Shown here piece by piece: positions 1-9,718 of a stretch of DNA of 34,589 nucleotides. Every line of letters starts with the position of its first letter. The first letter of the stretch is position 1. The stretch is from an uncultured Clostridia bacterium (GTDB lineage: Bacteria; Bacillota; Clostridia; Christensenellales; UBA1242). The stretch lies in NCBI GenBank assembly GCA_945928645.1, contig CAMENR010000011.1:1-34589 (forward strand), in the 5' to 3' direction. A program made the position numbers and the translations under genes. The notes below the pieces were generated by a model. The model made no database searches. It was not told where the DNA came from and saw only the letters and a list, made by a program, of their open reading frames with translations.

Positions 1-301
1 CACGAAGTGTAACCTTTGCACCAATCTTTTGACCAGCTCTCACTTTGAAGTTAGACACTGATTTTTTTGCCAAGGTTGCAATAGCTTTTTGCCCAGTGAT
101 TTGAGTAAGTTCGTCAAGTGCTAGGTTAAAGCTCTTTGAGTTGTCCTTAACTTCTCCAAGGCCCATACATACAACTATCTTGTCAAGTTTTGGTATTTCC
201 ATAACATTTTTGTATGCAAACTCTTTTTGCAATGCAGGAGCAATGGTTGATTTGTAATAATCAAGTAGTCTTGCATTATTTGTTGATTTATTTTCTGCCA
301 T
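1..301 (-). CDS. rplE: 50S ribosomal protein L5, C-terminus cut by window edge
   Basis: Reverse-complement translation MAENKSTNNARLLDYYKSTIAPALQKEFAYKNVMEIPKLDKIVVCMGLGEVKDNSKSF...ITGQKAIATLAKKSVSNFKVRAGQKIGAKVTLR matches the L5 family; position directly after L24 is expected. Confidence 0.95.
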   Translation of the reverse strand, partial: MAENKSTNNARLLDYYKSTIAPALQKEFAYKNVMEIPKLDKIVVCMGLGEVKDNSKSFNLALDELTQITGQKAIATLAKKSVSNFKVRAGQKIGAKVTLR

Positions 302-310
302 TTTATCCTC

Positions 311-826
311 CTACTTACCTGTCTTTTCAGAAGCATCTTGCTTCTTAGTTTCTTTTTTCACAGCAGTTTTTGCTGTTGTTTTCTTTTCTGATGTTTTTGC
401 TGTTGCAGTCTTTTTTGCTTCAGTGTTTGCAGATTTTGCTTTTTTTGCAGGAGCATCAGCAGTAGCTTCTTTCTTTGATTCTGTTTTCTTTGGTTCTACC
501 TTTTTAGAATCAAGTGATGCGCCACATTTTTTGCAAACTCTTACCTTTTCGCCCTTTGCATTCACTTCCATCTTAACACGAGTTGCCTTGTTGCAAGCTG
601 GGCAAACAATCATCACATTGCTACTATCAATCTTGCCTTCTTTTTTCACAATGCCACCCTTGTCTTGTGCAGACCTTGGTTTGTTGTGTTTGACAATCAT
701 ATTAAGACCTTTTACGGTTACTTTTCCCTCTTCTGGGAAGCACTCTGCAACAGTGCCTTTCTTGCCATTTTCTTTTCCGGTGAGAACAACAACATTGTCG
801 CCTCTTTTAACATTTAACTTTGCCAT
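311..826 (-). CDS. rplX: 50S ribosomal protein L24 with a long Lys/Ala/Thr-rich C-terminal extension
   Basis: KOW start (VKRGDNVVVLTGKENGKKGTV), CPAC...CKKC pair, operon order L14-L24-L5. Confidence 0.96.
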   Translation of the reverse strand: MAKLNVKRGDNVVVLTGKENGKKGTVAECFPEEGKVTVKGLNMIVKHNKPRSAQDKGGIVKKEGKIDSSNVMIVCPACNKATRVKMEVNAKGEKVRVCKKCGASLDSKKVEPKKTESKKEATADAPAKKAKSANTEAKKTATAKTSEKKTTAKTAVKKETKKQDASEKTGK

Positions 827-840
827 CTATTGTTTCCTCC

Positions 841-1209
841 TTAAAGAACCTCAGGAGCAAGAGAAACGATTTTCATATAACCATTTTCTCTAAGTTCCCT
901 AGCAACAGGCCCAAATATACGTGTTCCACGTGGTTGTTTTTGGTTGTCGATAATAACAGCAGCATTGTCATCAAATCTGATAGAAGATCCATCATTTCTA
1001 AGGACACCCTTGCTTGTTCTTACGATAACTGCCTTAACAACATCACCTTTCTTTACAACACCACCAGGTGTTGCTTTTTTAACAGAGGCAATAATCACAT
1101 CTCCAATATTGCCACTTCTTCTAAAAGACCCGCCAAGCACTCTGATGCACATTATAATCTTTGCACCAGTATTATCGGCAACCTTAAGTCTTGTTTGTGG
1201 TTGAATCAT
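841..1209 (-). CDS. rplN: 50S ribosomal protein L14
   Basis: [28 protein letters not shown]... family signature. Confidence 0.98.
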   Translation of the reverse strand: MIQPQTRLKVADNTGAKIIMCIRVLGGSFRRSGNIGDVIIASVKKATPGGVVKKGDVVKAVIVRTSKGVLRNDGSSIRFDDNAAVIIDNQKQPRGTRIFGPVARELRENGYMKIVSLAPEVL

Positions 1210-1227
1210 GTTCTATTTCCTCCTGTA

Positions 1228-1488
1228 TTACTTAGCTTTTTCGATTATTCTAAGAAGTCTGAAGTGTGTTGTCTTGCTAATTGGTCTTGTTTCCATAATT
1301 TCTACAGTGTCACCAATTTTGCATTCGTTATTTTCGTCATGTGCTTTGAATTTCTTAGTTATCTTAACGACTTTTTTGTATAGTGGGTGTTTTACATTGG
1401 ACACTACAGACACAACAATTGTTTTGTCCATTTTGTCACTTACAACAACACCTATTTTTGTTTTTCTATTATTTCTTTTTTCTTCCAT
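1228..1488 (-). CDS. rpsQ: 30S ribosomal protein S17
   Basis: [18 protein letters not shown] motif; ATG at 1488 is preceded by AGGAG with 8 nt spacing, preferred over the GTG at 1497. Confidence 0.95.
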   Translation of the reverse strand: MEEKRNNRKTKIGVVVSDKMDKTIVVSVVSNVKHPLYKKVVKITKKFKAHDENNECKIGDTVEIMETRPISKTTHFRLLRIIEKAK

Positions 1489-1499
1489 CTCGTTCACTC

Positions 1500-1724
1500 C
1501 TATGCCTTAACCTTTTTGTCGGACTCGACATTTTTGCCAAGTTCTCTTTCGGTAAGAACAGTTTTGATTTTTGCAATGTCTTTTTTCAAAGAGTTCAAAA
1601 GCATTGGATTTGCAAGGTTTCCTGTTGCATGTTGAAATCTAAGATTGAAGAGTTCAGTTTTTGTTGCGACCAACTTTGCATTAAGTTCGTCGTTGGTCAT
1701 ACTTCTTATATCTTTTATTTTCAT
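1500..1724 (-). CDS. rpmC: 50S ribosomal protein L29
   Basis: [18 protein letters not shown]...[18 protein letters not shown] overlap with the L16 stop. Confidence 0.96.
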   Translation of the reverse strand: MKIKDIRSMTNDELNAKLVATKTELFNLRFQHATGNLANPMLLNSLKKDIAKIKTVLTERELGKNVESDKKVKA

Positions 1725-2179
1725 TAAACTGCACCACCTTCTACAACGTTTTCTTCAGCTTTAGCAGTGGATTGTTCTCTGGCAATAATCTTTGTAACAC
1801 AAGGAAGTTTGTGTGAAGCAAGTCTCAAAGCTTCTTTTGCTATTGCTTCATCAACACCCTTAATTTCAAAGAGCACTCTGCCAGGTTTTACAACTGCAAC
1901 CCAGTATTCTGGGTTTCCCTTTCCGCTACCCATACGAGTTTCAGCAGGTTTTTTGGTAATTGGCTTGTCTGGGAATATATCAATCCATACTTTGCCACCA
2001 CGTTTTGTATATCTTGTCATAGCGATACGAGCGGCTTCTATTTGGTTGGAAGTAATCCAGCATGGTTCGGTGGTTACTAGGCCATAATCGCCATAAGCAA
2101 GTTTATTGCCACGAGTTGCAACACCTCTCATTCTGCCACGTTGAACTTTTCTTCTCTTAACCTTTTTTGGCATTAACAT
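1724..2179 (-). CDS. rplP: 50S ribosomal protein L16
   Basis: [22 protein letters not shown] 9 nt before the first ATG; TAATG overlap with the rpsC stop. Confidence 0.97.
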   Translation of the reverse strand: MLMPKKVKRRKVQRGRMRGVATRGNKLAYGDYGLVTTEPCWITSNQIEAARIAMTRYTKRGGKVWIDIFPDKPITKKPAETRMGSGKGNPEYWVAVVKPGRVLFEIKGVDEAIAKEALRLASHKLPCVTKIIAREQSTAKAEENVVEGGAV

Positions 2180-2844
2180 TAGACGTTACCTCCTTTTTCA
2201 GCAGGAACTTTTTTTGAGAAAATTTCGCCATTATAGACCCAAACTTTTATTCCCAAAATTCCAAATGTTGTCTTTGCTTCAGCAAAACCATAGTCGATAT
2301 CTGCTCTCAAAGTTTGAAGAGGAAGGCTACCTTGATGATATTGCTCTGTTCTAGCAATGTCTGCACCATCAAGACGACCTGCAACCATAGTTTTGATACC
2401 TTTAACACCAGCTTTCACTGCCTTTTGCATAGCCATCTTCATAGCACGTCTAAAGTGAACACGTTTTTCTAGTTGGCTAGCAATGCTTTCTGCAATCAAA
2501 GTTGCGTCTGTGTCTGGATTTTTGACTTCCTTTATGTTGATAGAAATTGAATCAGCGGAAGTCAATTTCATAATTTCTTTCTTAAGGGCTTCTACTCCAG
2601 CACCTTTTTGCCCAATAAGAACACCTGGGCGAGCGGTGTATATAGAAACAATAACTCTCTTTGCAGTTCTTTCAATAACAATCTTTGAAATAGCGCAAGC
2701 ATAGTATTTTTTCTTGATGAAAGTTCTTATGGTGTTGTCTTCTTTCAGATTTTTTGCAAAATCAGCTTTTCCGACATACCACAAGGAATCCCAGCCCTTA
2801 TTGATACCTATTCTAAGTCCGTTTGGACTAACTTTTTGTCCCAT
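2179..2844 (-). CDS. rpsC: 30S ribosomal protein S3
   Basis: [26 protein letters not shown] and C-terminal S3 motifs. Confidence 0.98.
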   Translation of the reverse strand: MGQKVSPNGLRIGINKGWDSLWYVGKADFAKNLKEDNTIRTFIKKKYYACAISKIVIERTAKRVIVSIYTARPGVLIGQKGAGVEALKKEIMKLTSADSISINIKEVKNPDTDATLIAESIASQLEKRVHFRRAMKMAMQKAVKAGVKGIKTMVAGRLDGADIARTEQYHQGSLPLQTLRADIDYGFAEAKTTFGILGIKVWVYNGEIFSKKVPAEKGGNV

Positions 2845-2858
2845 TTCTTCGCTCTCCC

Positions 2859-3245
2859 TTACTTAACAGTGTCCAATATAACAGTTATATTGCTTGTTCT
2901 TTTTAAGATTTGGTCTACTCTGCCCCTACCACGAATATTTTGTCTTTTGTAGGTTGCGCCTTGACCAGAGTAAATTTCTGCAACATAAAGGTCTTGTTTG
3001 TTAAGTCCTTTGTTGTTTTCAGCATTTGCACCAGCAGATTCCACTACTTTGCAAATAAGTTCAGCAGCCTTGTTTGGAGTATTTTTCAAAATAGCAACTG
3101 CTTCATTGTATCCCTTACCTCTAACAAGGTCCATAACAATGTCAAGTTTGGAAGAACTAAGTCTTAGGAACTTTGCCTTTGCATATGGTCTTGTATCACG
3201 AGTTTGGTTTATTTTTTCTGTTTTTTCTTTAATTCTCTTTGCCAT
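2859..3245 (-). CDS. rplV: 50S ribosomal protein L22
   Basis: [23 protein letters not shown]...[18 protein letters not shown]. Confidence 0.96.
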   Translation of the reverse strand: MAKRIKEKTEKINQTRDTRPYAKAKFLRLSSSKLDIVMDLVRGKGYNEAVAILKNTPNKAAELICKVVESAGANAENNKGLNKQDLYVAEIYSGQGATYKRQNIRGRGRVDQILKRTSNITVILDTVK

Positions 3246-3256
3246 TTCCCTTCTCC

Positions 3257-3532
3257 TTATTTGCCCTTAGCCTTGTCTGCGCCGTGGCCTCTAAAAGTTC
3301 TGGTTGGAGCAAATTCACCAAGTTTATGTCCAACCATTTCGGCTGTGCAATACACTGGGATATGCTTCTTTCCATTGTGAACAGCGATTGTGTGTCCAAC
3401 AAATTCTGGATAAATGACAGATGCTCTTGACCAAGTTTTAACAGGTTTCTTTGTGTTAGACTCGTTCATTTCTTTGATGCGATTGAACAATCTTTGTTCA
3501 ACGTATGGTTTTTTCTTTAATGATCTACTCAT
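3257..3532 (-). CDS. rpsS: 30S ribosomal protein S19
   Basis: [19 protein letters not shown]...[17 protein letters not shown]. Confidence 0.98.
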   Translation of the reverse strand: MSRSLKKKPYVEQRLFNRIKEMNESNTKKPVKTWSRASVIYPEFVGHTIAVHNGKKHIPVYCTAEMVGHKLGEFAPTRTFRGHGADKAKGK

Positions 3533-3552
3533 CTTACATAACTCCTCGTAGT

Positions 3553-4377
3553 TTATGACCTACTAATAATAAATTTGTTCGTGCTCTTCTTCTTATTTCT
3601 TGTCTTATATCCAAGAGCAGGTTTGCCCCATGGTGTAACAGGACTTGGTCTGCCGATTGGAGACTTACCTTCACCACCACCATGTGGATGGTCGCATGGG
3701 TTCATAACAACACCACGAACTGTTGGTCTAACACCCATATGTCTTTTTCTTCCAGCCTTACCAATGGAAATGATTTCGTGGTCAACATTGCCCACTTGCC
3801 CAAGAGTTGCTCTGCACTCTGCTGGCACCATTCTCATCTCTCCACTTGGCATCTTAAGTGTTGCATACTTTCCTTCTTTAGCCATAAGTCTTGCAGAGAT
3901 ACCAGCACTTCTAGCAATCACTGCACCTTGGTTTGGTCTAAGTTCGATGTTATGAACAACACTACCTACTGGGATATTTTTAAGAGGCATACAGTTTCCG
4001 ACTTTTACTTCTACTTCAACACCGCTCATAACCTTGTCGCCAACGTTTAGTCCAACAGGAGCCAAGATATATGATTTTGCACCATCTGCATAGTGCAAAA
4101 GAGCAATGTTTGCAGTTCTATTTGGATCGTATTCAATAGCTTCAACTTTTGCAGGAACATTGTCGTGATTACGTCTAAATTCAATTATTCTATATTTTTG
4201 TCTGTTTCCACCACCATGATGTCTAACAGTGATTTTGCCCTGTGCATTTCTTCCAGCGTGTTTGTTTTTAACAGCAAGAAGAGATTTTTCTGGTTTTTTC
4301 TTTGTAAGTTCCGAAAAATCGGCAGTAGTCAAAAATCTTTGTGATGGTGTGGTTGGATTGTGTCTTTTAATTGCCAT
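3553..4377 (-). CDS. rplB: 50S ribosomal protein L2
   Basis: [17 protein letters not shown]...[22 protein letters not shown]. Confidence 0.98.
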   Translation of the reverse strand: MAIKRHNPTTPSQRFLTTADFSELTKKKPEKSLLAVKNKHAGRNAQGKITVRHHGGGNRQKYRIIEFRRNHDNVPAKVEAIEYDPNRTANIALLHYADGAKSYILAPVGLNVGDKVMSGVEVEVKVGNCMPLKNIPVGSVVHNIELRPNQGAVIARSAGISARLMAKEGKYATLKMPSGEMRMVPAECRATLGQVGNVDHEIISIGKAGRKRHMGVRPTVRGVVMNPCDHPHGGGEGKSPIGRPSPVTPWGKPALGYKTRNKKKSTNKFIISRS

Positions 4378-4394
4378 TTTATCTTTCTCCTACC

Positions 4395-4697
4395 TTAATT
4401 TAAACTCTCAAAGAACTCAATAGGTTTGCTTTCTTTGGTGAGCCAAACAATCGCCTTCTTGTAATCACTTGTTTTGCCAACGCTTCTGCCTTGTTTGGTG
4501 TTTTGAGTCTTAACTTTTCCCTTGACAATAAGGGTGTTTACTTGTTTAACCTTAACCTTAAATATTTCTTCAATTGCTTGTCTAATTTGAACTTTGTTTG
4601 CGTTTAGGTCAACAATAAATGTGTATTTCTTGTCGGAAATTGTTGCATAACTCTTTTCCGAAAGAAGTGGCTTTTTGATAATGTCGTATGCGTTCAT
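4395..4697 (-). CDS. rplW: 50S ribosomal protein L23
   Basis: [13 protein letters not shown]...[22 protein letters not shown]. Confidence 0.97.
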   Translation of the reverse strand: MNAYDIIKKPLLSEKSYATISDKKYTFIVDLNANKVQIRQAIEEIFKVKVKQVNTLIVKGKVKTQNTKQGRSVGKTSDYKKAIVWLTKESKPIEFFESLN

Positions 4698-5323
4698 TGT
4701 TTATAAGCCTCCTCTATTTTTTTAATTGCATCTTTTGTGATGTAAAGTCTTGAATTTGCAACAACGTCATATGTTCCAAGCACATCTGCATAAGTAACAT
4801 GTGCATTTGGAATGTTGTTTGAAGCACGAAGAATTTCGTCATTCTTTTGATCAAGAACAAACAAAACATTCTTTTTGCCTACCTCAAAGTTGTCCATAAT
4901 TTGTTGGAAGAACTTTGTTTTTGGGGCTTCTAGTGATACTTGGTCAAGAACAACAACTTCGTTGTCTGCAACTTTTGCACTGATTGCACTCTTGAAAGCA
5001 GATACTTTCATTGCTTTGTTTATTTTTTGAGAGAAATCTCTTGGCTTTGGTGCAAATATGATACCACCACCCTTCCATTGAGCACTCTTTGTAGAACCTT
5101 GTCTTGCTCTACCTGTGCCTTTTTGACGCCAAGGTTTCTTTGCATGTCCTCTCACTTCGCTACGAAGGAGGGCAGATTTTGTTCCTTGTCTTTGATTGTT
5201 GTTGTAAGCGACTACAACTTGGTGGATAAGTGGTTCGTTATATTCGCAACCAAATACTTCTTCAGAAAGGGTAGCTTGACCAACAACTTCTGCTTTTGTG
5301 TTATAAACTTTAACTTTAGGCAT
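4694..5323 (-). CDS. rplD: 50S ribosomal protein L4
   Basis: [33 protein letters not shown]. Confidence 0.97.
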   Translation of the reverse strand: MPKVKVYNTKAEVVGQATLSEEVFGCEYNEPLIHQVVVAYNNNQRQGTKSALLRSEVRGHAKKPWRQKGTGRARQGSTKSAQWKGGGIIFAPKPRDFSQKINKAMKVSAFKSAISAKVADNEVVVLDQVSLEAPKTKFFQQIMDNFEVGKKNVLFVLDQKNDEILRASNNIPNAHVTYADVLGTYDVVANSRLYITKDAIKKIEEAYKQ

Positions 5324-5336
5324 TTTTAACTACTCC

Positions 5337-5975
5337 TTATCTTTTGATTTTTTTTGCATTGCAGATGAACACAAGTCCGTCTTTGCTTCCAGGGATACTA
5401 CCCTTAACAAGCATAAGATTTCTTTCTTCATCAATTTTTACGACTTTTAGATTTTGTTTTGTAACTCTGTCGTTACCAAATTGTCCAGGCATCTTACGAT
5501 TTTTGAACACTCTAGCTGGGGTTGAGCTTCCACTCAAACCACCTACTTCTCTGTGCACAGGTCCTGTGCCATGGCTCATTCTGAGACGTCTAGCGTTCCA
5601 TCTCTTGATAACACCGCTAAACCCATGTCCCTTTGAAGTCCCTGTAACGTCAACCAAATCTCCTTCAGCAAACACTGAACATTTGATTTCGTTACCAACT
5701 TCTAGGTTTGATGTGTCAGAAAGTCTAAATTCTCTAAGATATTTCTTTGCTTCGACATTAGCTTTCTTAAACACTCCCATCTCTGGTTTGTTTTTGGATT
5801 TTTCTTTTGCTTCGCCAAATCCAACAACCACTGCATCATATCCATCTTTATCCACGGTTTTCTTTTGGACAACGGTGCATGGTCCTGCAAGGATAACAGT
5901 TACTGGAGTAACCTTTCCATCAAGGTCGAATACTTGAGTCATCCCCAATTTTTTTCCTAAAATAGCTTTTTCCAT
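5337..5975 (-). CDS. rplC: 50S ribosomal protein L3
   Basis: MEKAILGKKLGMTQVFD...GTSKGHGFSGVIKRW. Confidence 0.98.
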   Translation of the reverse strand: MEKAILGKKLGMTQVFDLDGKVTPVTVILAGPCTVVQKKTVDKDGYDAVVVGFGEAKEKSKNKPEMGVFKKANVEAKKYLREFRLSDTSNLEVGNEIKCSVFAEGDLVDVTGTSKGHGFSGVIKRWNARRLRMSHGTGPVHREVGGLSGSSTPARVFKNRKMPGQFGNDRVTKQNLKVVKIDEERNLMLVKGSIPGSKDGLVFICNAKKIKR

Positions 5976-5992
5976 TTTTCACCTCTCGACCT

Positions 5993-6301
5993 TTATAGTT
6001 TGATATTGATATCAACGCCTGCAGGAAGGTCTAGTTTCATAAGTGAATCAACAGCCTTGCTTGATGGTGTGTAGATATCAATTATCCTTTTGTGTGTTCG
6101 CATCTCAAATTGTTCACGACTATCTTTATCTTTATGAGGTGCTCTGATGATTGTCACCACTTCTTTCTCTGTTGGAAGTGGGATTGGCCCAGCAACCTGA
6201 GAGCCAGACTTTGACGCAGCTTCCATAATTCTGGAAGTGGCAAGGTCAATCAAGTTGTGGTCATAACTTTTTAATTTGATTCTGATTTTTTGTGTTGCCA
6301 T
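5993..6301 (-). CDS. rpsJ: 30S ribosomal protein S10
   Basis: [24 protein letters not shown] at 6301 preceded by AAGGAG, favoured over the listed 6319 start. Confidence 0.97.
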   Translation of the reverse strand: MATQKIRIKLKSYDHNLIDLATSRIMEAASKSGSQVAGPIPLPTEKEVVTIIRAPHKDKDSREQFEMRTHKRIIDIYTPSSKAVDSLMKLDLPAGVDINIKL

Positions 6302-6372
6302 ATACTCTCCTTCTACCATGCTGGCACATTCAATACACTTTACCGTGTGTTTCGTATCGAAAGTCCTTAAAA

Positions 6373-6418
6373 AAAAATCTTAAAGATTTTTAGCCAGCCC
6401 GCTTGAATTTTAATTCAA
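6373..6418 (-). promoter_or_regulatory. Two adjacent AT-rich inverted repeats in the S10 operon leader
   Basis: TTGAATT/AATTCAA at 6403-6418, then AAAAATCTT/AAGATTTTT at 6373-6391 with the U-run continuing on the minus strand. Confidence 0.4.
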
Positions 6419-6496
6419 ACTTGTCCACGCAAATTCTCCAGTTTTGTTGCTAAAAGTGGTAACTTTGCGCTTCATCCCATATTTCACGGTGAAGAC

Positions 6497-6525
6497 ATTT
6501 TACACCAGAACATACGATTAGTCAA
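6497..6525 (-). promoter_or_regulatory. Sigma-A-type promoter of the S10 operon
   Basis: Minus strand TTGACT - 17 nt - TAAAAT. Confidence 0.8.
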
Positions 6526-6554
6526 CCCTTTTTTTCTAAAAAAATGCGCTTTTT

Positions 6555-6588
6555 CTTAAAAAAAATAAATTTGTGCAAACTGCACAAA
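6555..6588 (-). terminator. Intrinsic terminator just upstream of the S10 promoter
   Basis: Minus strand TTTGTGCA-GTT-TGCACAAA followed by TTTATTTTTTTT. Confidence 0.65.
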
Positions 6589-6899
6589 AATATAGTGATT
6601 TATATATGTTCATTTTTTTTGTTATTTTTAGAGATTCAGCCAAATTATTACAAAATACCCGAAATTTTCCCTATATATATAATAGGTTGCTTTTTGAGCA
6701 AAATCTACCCACCGAAAGTTGTTAATTTTAACATATTTCCCTTTGCAAGAAATTTTTTGATTACTATTAGTGATTTTTTGATAAAAGCCCCCGCTACACT
6801 ATATTCTCTGTTTCGAAAAATGCTAATAAAAAAGGTCGCTCCCTTGCAACCCTTCCTATTTCAAAAACATTAACCTAAACTGTTTAACAGAAAAATTGA

Positions 6900-7118
6900 T
6901 TATTTTTTGCAGTTTTTCTTTGCTGGAATCAAGTCTTCATTCAACTTTTTTACCATAAAATCTACATCCAAGCCATGAACAGCCCCAGCCTCCTCAACAG
7001 TTTCCATTTGACTCATTGGGCAAGAAAAGCAGTGCATTCCAAACCCACGCAAAATATCTTCTGCATTAGAATATTTTTTCAATATTTCTCCAAGTGTTGT
7101 ATCTTTGGTTATTTCCAT
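6900..7118 (-). CDS. DUF1858 domain-containing small protein
   Basis: MEITKDTTLGEILKKYSNAEDILRGFGMHCFSCPMSQMETVEEAGAVHGLD resembles the DUF1858 pattern; SD AAAAGGAG. Confidence 0.8.
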   Translation of the reverse strand: MEITKDTTLGEILKKYSNAEDILRGFGMHCFSCPMSQMETVEEAGAVHGLDVDFMVKKLNEDLIPAKKNCKK

Positions 7119-7189
7119 ATTTATCTCCTTTTAAGAATATATCTTGTGCATCAATCCTTACAAGGTTACTTGAAAATCTGCACACCAAC

Positions 7190-7218
7190 ATATTACACCT
7201 TATAGTAAATTTCGTCAA
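7190..7218 (-). promoter_or_regulatory. Promoter of the DUF1858 gene
   Basis: Minus strand TTGACG - 17 nt - TAATAT. Confidence 0.65.
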
Positions 7219-7300
7219 TATTTTTCATATCATAAGTCAAAATCTCTACACTAAACTAATTAATTTTCCACGCTCAAACAATAATCGTCCAAGTATTTTG

Positions 7301-8752
7301 TTATAATTTGCTTTTACAAACCATACATATTTCGTTCCCAGCCAAATTTTTTGCTCCACAGCAAGAGCAAACAACCAACCCTCCAATTTGTACCCCACAA
7401 TTCTTACAAAAATTTGAGTCCCTTTCTATTCTCATCCCACACTTTTTGCAAAAATTTTTATCTGTTGATTCTTCATTAGACGAACTATCTTGCAAACTTT
7501 CTCCCTTTTGTTTGAAAACTTCTTCCTTGCAATCGCTTCCATAATAAAGGACATCTTCTTCCCTTCTTTCTATTTTATTCTTTTTATTAAAAGGATAGTC
7601 TTGAATGGTTTTATTGTTCTCATTATTAGCAAATAATATTGGCTCTTTCTGCAAAACATTATCAAAGTTATTTTCAGCAACATTATCACAACCCATTATA
7701 TTTGTCCTATCCCTATAGGCACTTTCTGCCGAAAAATCATCAAACTCTCCTGTTGAAAGTCTTTTGGACTGGCTACTTGATGATAAATTACTAATTATAT
7801 CATTATCCACAGAGGCATTAGACAATTTATTTTCCCTAATATTGTTGTATGAAGTGAAATCACTCATATTTCCATAAGTTTTATTCTCATGACTATTGGC
7901 AGGTTCCCTACCTTGCCCACTGTTTTCTCCTAAAACTATTTTATTGTTTGACGAAGTTACAAATACTTTTTCCTTTTCTTCCTGAGCAGAATTTATCGAA
8001 TTTTCCACTTCGCTTAAAAATTCATCATCTTTGTGCCGTTGCAGTGCCAAGTCGTGCAATTTTTTCTGCCTTTTAGACACAATCAGGTCTTCAATTCTAA
8101 CTTTGGTGATGTCAATGCCATAGGTTGCACAAAACTTACTTAATTTTGATAATATTAAGCTCTCAACTTTTTCCTTACAAGTGGAATATATATCAAAACT
8201 TAGCCCTGCTTTATTCAAAATTTTCGAAACTTCATCTCCTAATACAAAGGATAATTCTTTTTTTAGGGAATTATTTTTAACAAAAGCAAACTCTGCACAA
8301 AACAAACTCATAAATTTTCTCATATCTTTTATGCAAAAATCAAAATTGCCAGTAATACGCATTTTCATTTTGCCATTTGGTGTTTTGCAGGAAAATTTTT
8401 CGTGAGTTTTGAACTTTAGATTATGCCCATCTATTTTGACAAAATACAAGTCGGCAGACAATTTTCTTGGAGCAACAATGCCTAGTTTTGTTAGCGTATT
8501 TCCCCGCTCCTTAAAAAGTCTAGGGAGAGTAACATCTTCAAGTTTTATCAATCCTACTTCGTTGATAATGTCCAAAACATTATTATCGTAAGCAACTACC
8601 ACATTATACCCTTGCTCAACCTGTATATTTTCCCCTAGTTTTACCGAGCCATTTTTTGTGGGAATCAAATATACAATATCCCCTTTATTTTTTTCTGGCA
8701 AGGATATTGGTTTCTTTTTTATTAAGTTGGAAAAAAAATTAAAAATTCCCAT
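7301..8752 (-). CDS. SPFH/Band-7-like protein with C-terminal double zinc ribbon
   Basis: N-terminal beta-rich region plus 'LSKFCATYGIDITKVRIEDLIVSKRQKKLHDLALQRHKDDEFL' (SPFH-like ending); C-terminal CKKCG...CKNCG and CSCCG...CMVCK. Confidence 0.55.
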   Translation of the reverse strand: MGIFNFFSNLIKKKPISLPEKNKGDIVYLIPTKNGSVKLGENIQVEQGYNVVVAYDNNVLDIINEVGLIKLEDVTLPRLFKERGNTLTKLGIVAPRKLSADLYFVKIDGHNLKFKTHEKFSCKTPNGKMKMRITGNFDFCIKDMRKFMSLFCAEFAFVKNNSLKKELSFVLGDEVSKILNKAGLSFDIYSTCKEKVESLILSKLSKFCATYGIDITKVRIEDLIVSKRQKKLHDLALQRHKDDEFLSEVENSINSAQEEKEKVFVTSSNNKIVLGENSGQGREPANSHENKTYGNMSDFTSYNNIRENKLSNASVDNDIISNLSSSSQSKRLSTGEFDDFSAESAYRDRTNIMGCDNVAENNFDNVLQKEPILFANNENNKTIQDYPFNKKNKIERREEDVLYYGSDCKEEVFKQKGESLQDSSSNEESTDKNFCKKCGMRIERDSNFCKNCGVQIGGLVVCSCCGAKNLAGNEICMVCKSKL

Positions 8753-8864
8753 ATATTCGTCACAATTTTACCACAGCAAACAAAAAAATGCTAGCAAATG
8801 AAATAATAAATGGCAAAAAATTAACATATATTTAAGTATTGACTCACACAGAAAGGGAGAAAAA

Positions 8865-9584
8865 ATGAAACTTTTAACTGATATTATTGCAAAAAAGGTG
8901 TTAAACCTCAGTTCTGGACAAATTGAGGGAACAATAAAGAACGCCTGCTTTGATAAAAATTTCAAAAAAATAGAAAATTTTAAGATGTTTGACAATGACG
9001 ATGAAGAATATTTGTTGAACACAAAAAAAATTTATGCCATTGGTCAAAACGCAGTGGTTATAAAAAACAAGGAAGCGATGATCCTTGCTATCAATGAAAA
9101 TGATTGCAGTGATTTTTCTACAATGAATATGTCAGTTTATACTGCTGATGGCAATAAACTTGGCAGAATAACAGACCTAGAATTGACGGACAACTTTCGG
9201 CTAAAACATCTTGTGGTTGGTGACGAAAGACTTTCTCCCGAAAATATAATTAGCATAGGCGAAGTTGTTGTTGCAAAAGGGACATCTCCAGTAAAATTGC
9301 TTACAAAATCACGAACAAATCCCTTCAAAAAACCAACAGACAAAATCCAAACTGTTACTATTCTTGCTCCAAAAATAGAATCGGAAACATCATCTCCCTC
9401 TACCCCTGCCCGTGCAGTTGCCTCTCCTAACTTTTTGCTGGGAAGAAAAGCAACAAAAACTATCTATGGTATGAACAACGAAATAATAATCCGCAAAGAG
9501 AGTGCTGTAACAGCAGTAACACTGGAATCTGCCAAAAGACATGGCAAATTGACCGAACTTACTGTATTCTCCCGTTCCAACTAA
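8865..9584 (+). CDS. PRC-barrel-like domain protein
   Basis: Repeated short beta units, e.g. MSVYTADGNKLGRITDLELTDNFRLKHLVVGDERLSPENIISIGEVVVAKG; SD AAGGGAG. Confidence 0.6.
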   Translation: MKLLTDIIAKKVLNLSSGQIEGTIKNACFDKNFKKIENFKMFDNDDEEYLLNTKKIYAIGQNAVVIKNKEAMILAINENDCSDFSTMNMSVYTADGNKLGRITDLELTDNFRLKHLVVGDERLSPENIISIGEVVVAKGTSPVKLLTKSRTNPFKKPTDKIQTVTILAPKIESETSSPSTPARAVASPNFLLGRKATKTIYGMNNEIIIRKESAVTAVTLESAKRHGKLTELTVFSRSN

Positions 9585-9675
9585 TAATTATAATAATGTT
9601 ATTTCATATTTTTATCTGCTATACCTATTTTATTAGATACCTTTAGTTACTATGTTAAACTGGTAGAAAGAATAT

Positions 9676-9718
9676 AAAAATACCCAAAGGATTTATTCCA
9701 TTGGGTATTTATTTTTAT
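9676..9718. terminator. Bidirectional intrinsic terminator between convergent genes
   Basis: AAATACCCAA ... TTGGGTATTT with T-rich flanks on both strands. Confidence 0.8.

Noticed and set aside
423-893. Long plus-strand ORFs opposite the ribosomal protein genes (423..893, 820..1383, 3575..3955, 5344..5937 etc.)
   Set aside because: All antisense to confidently identified ribosomal protein genes; translations are low-complexity mirror artefacts.
6544-6873. 109-aa plus-strand ORF
   Set aside because: AT-rich hydrophobic translation with no SD or family match; overlaps the predicted terminator antisense.
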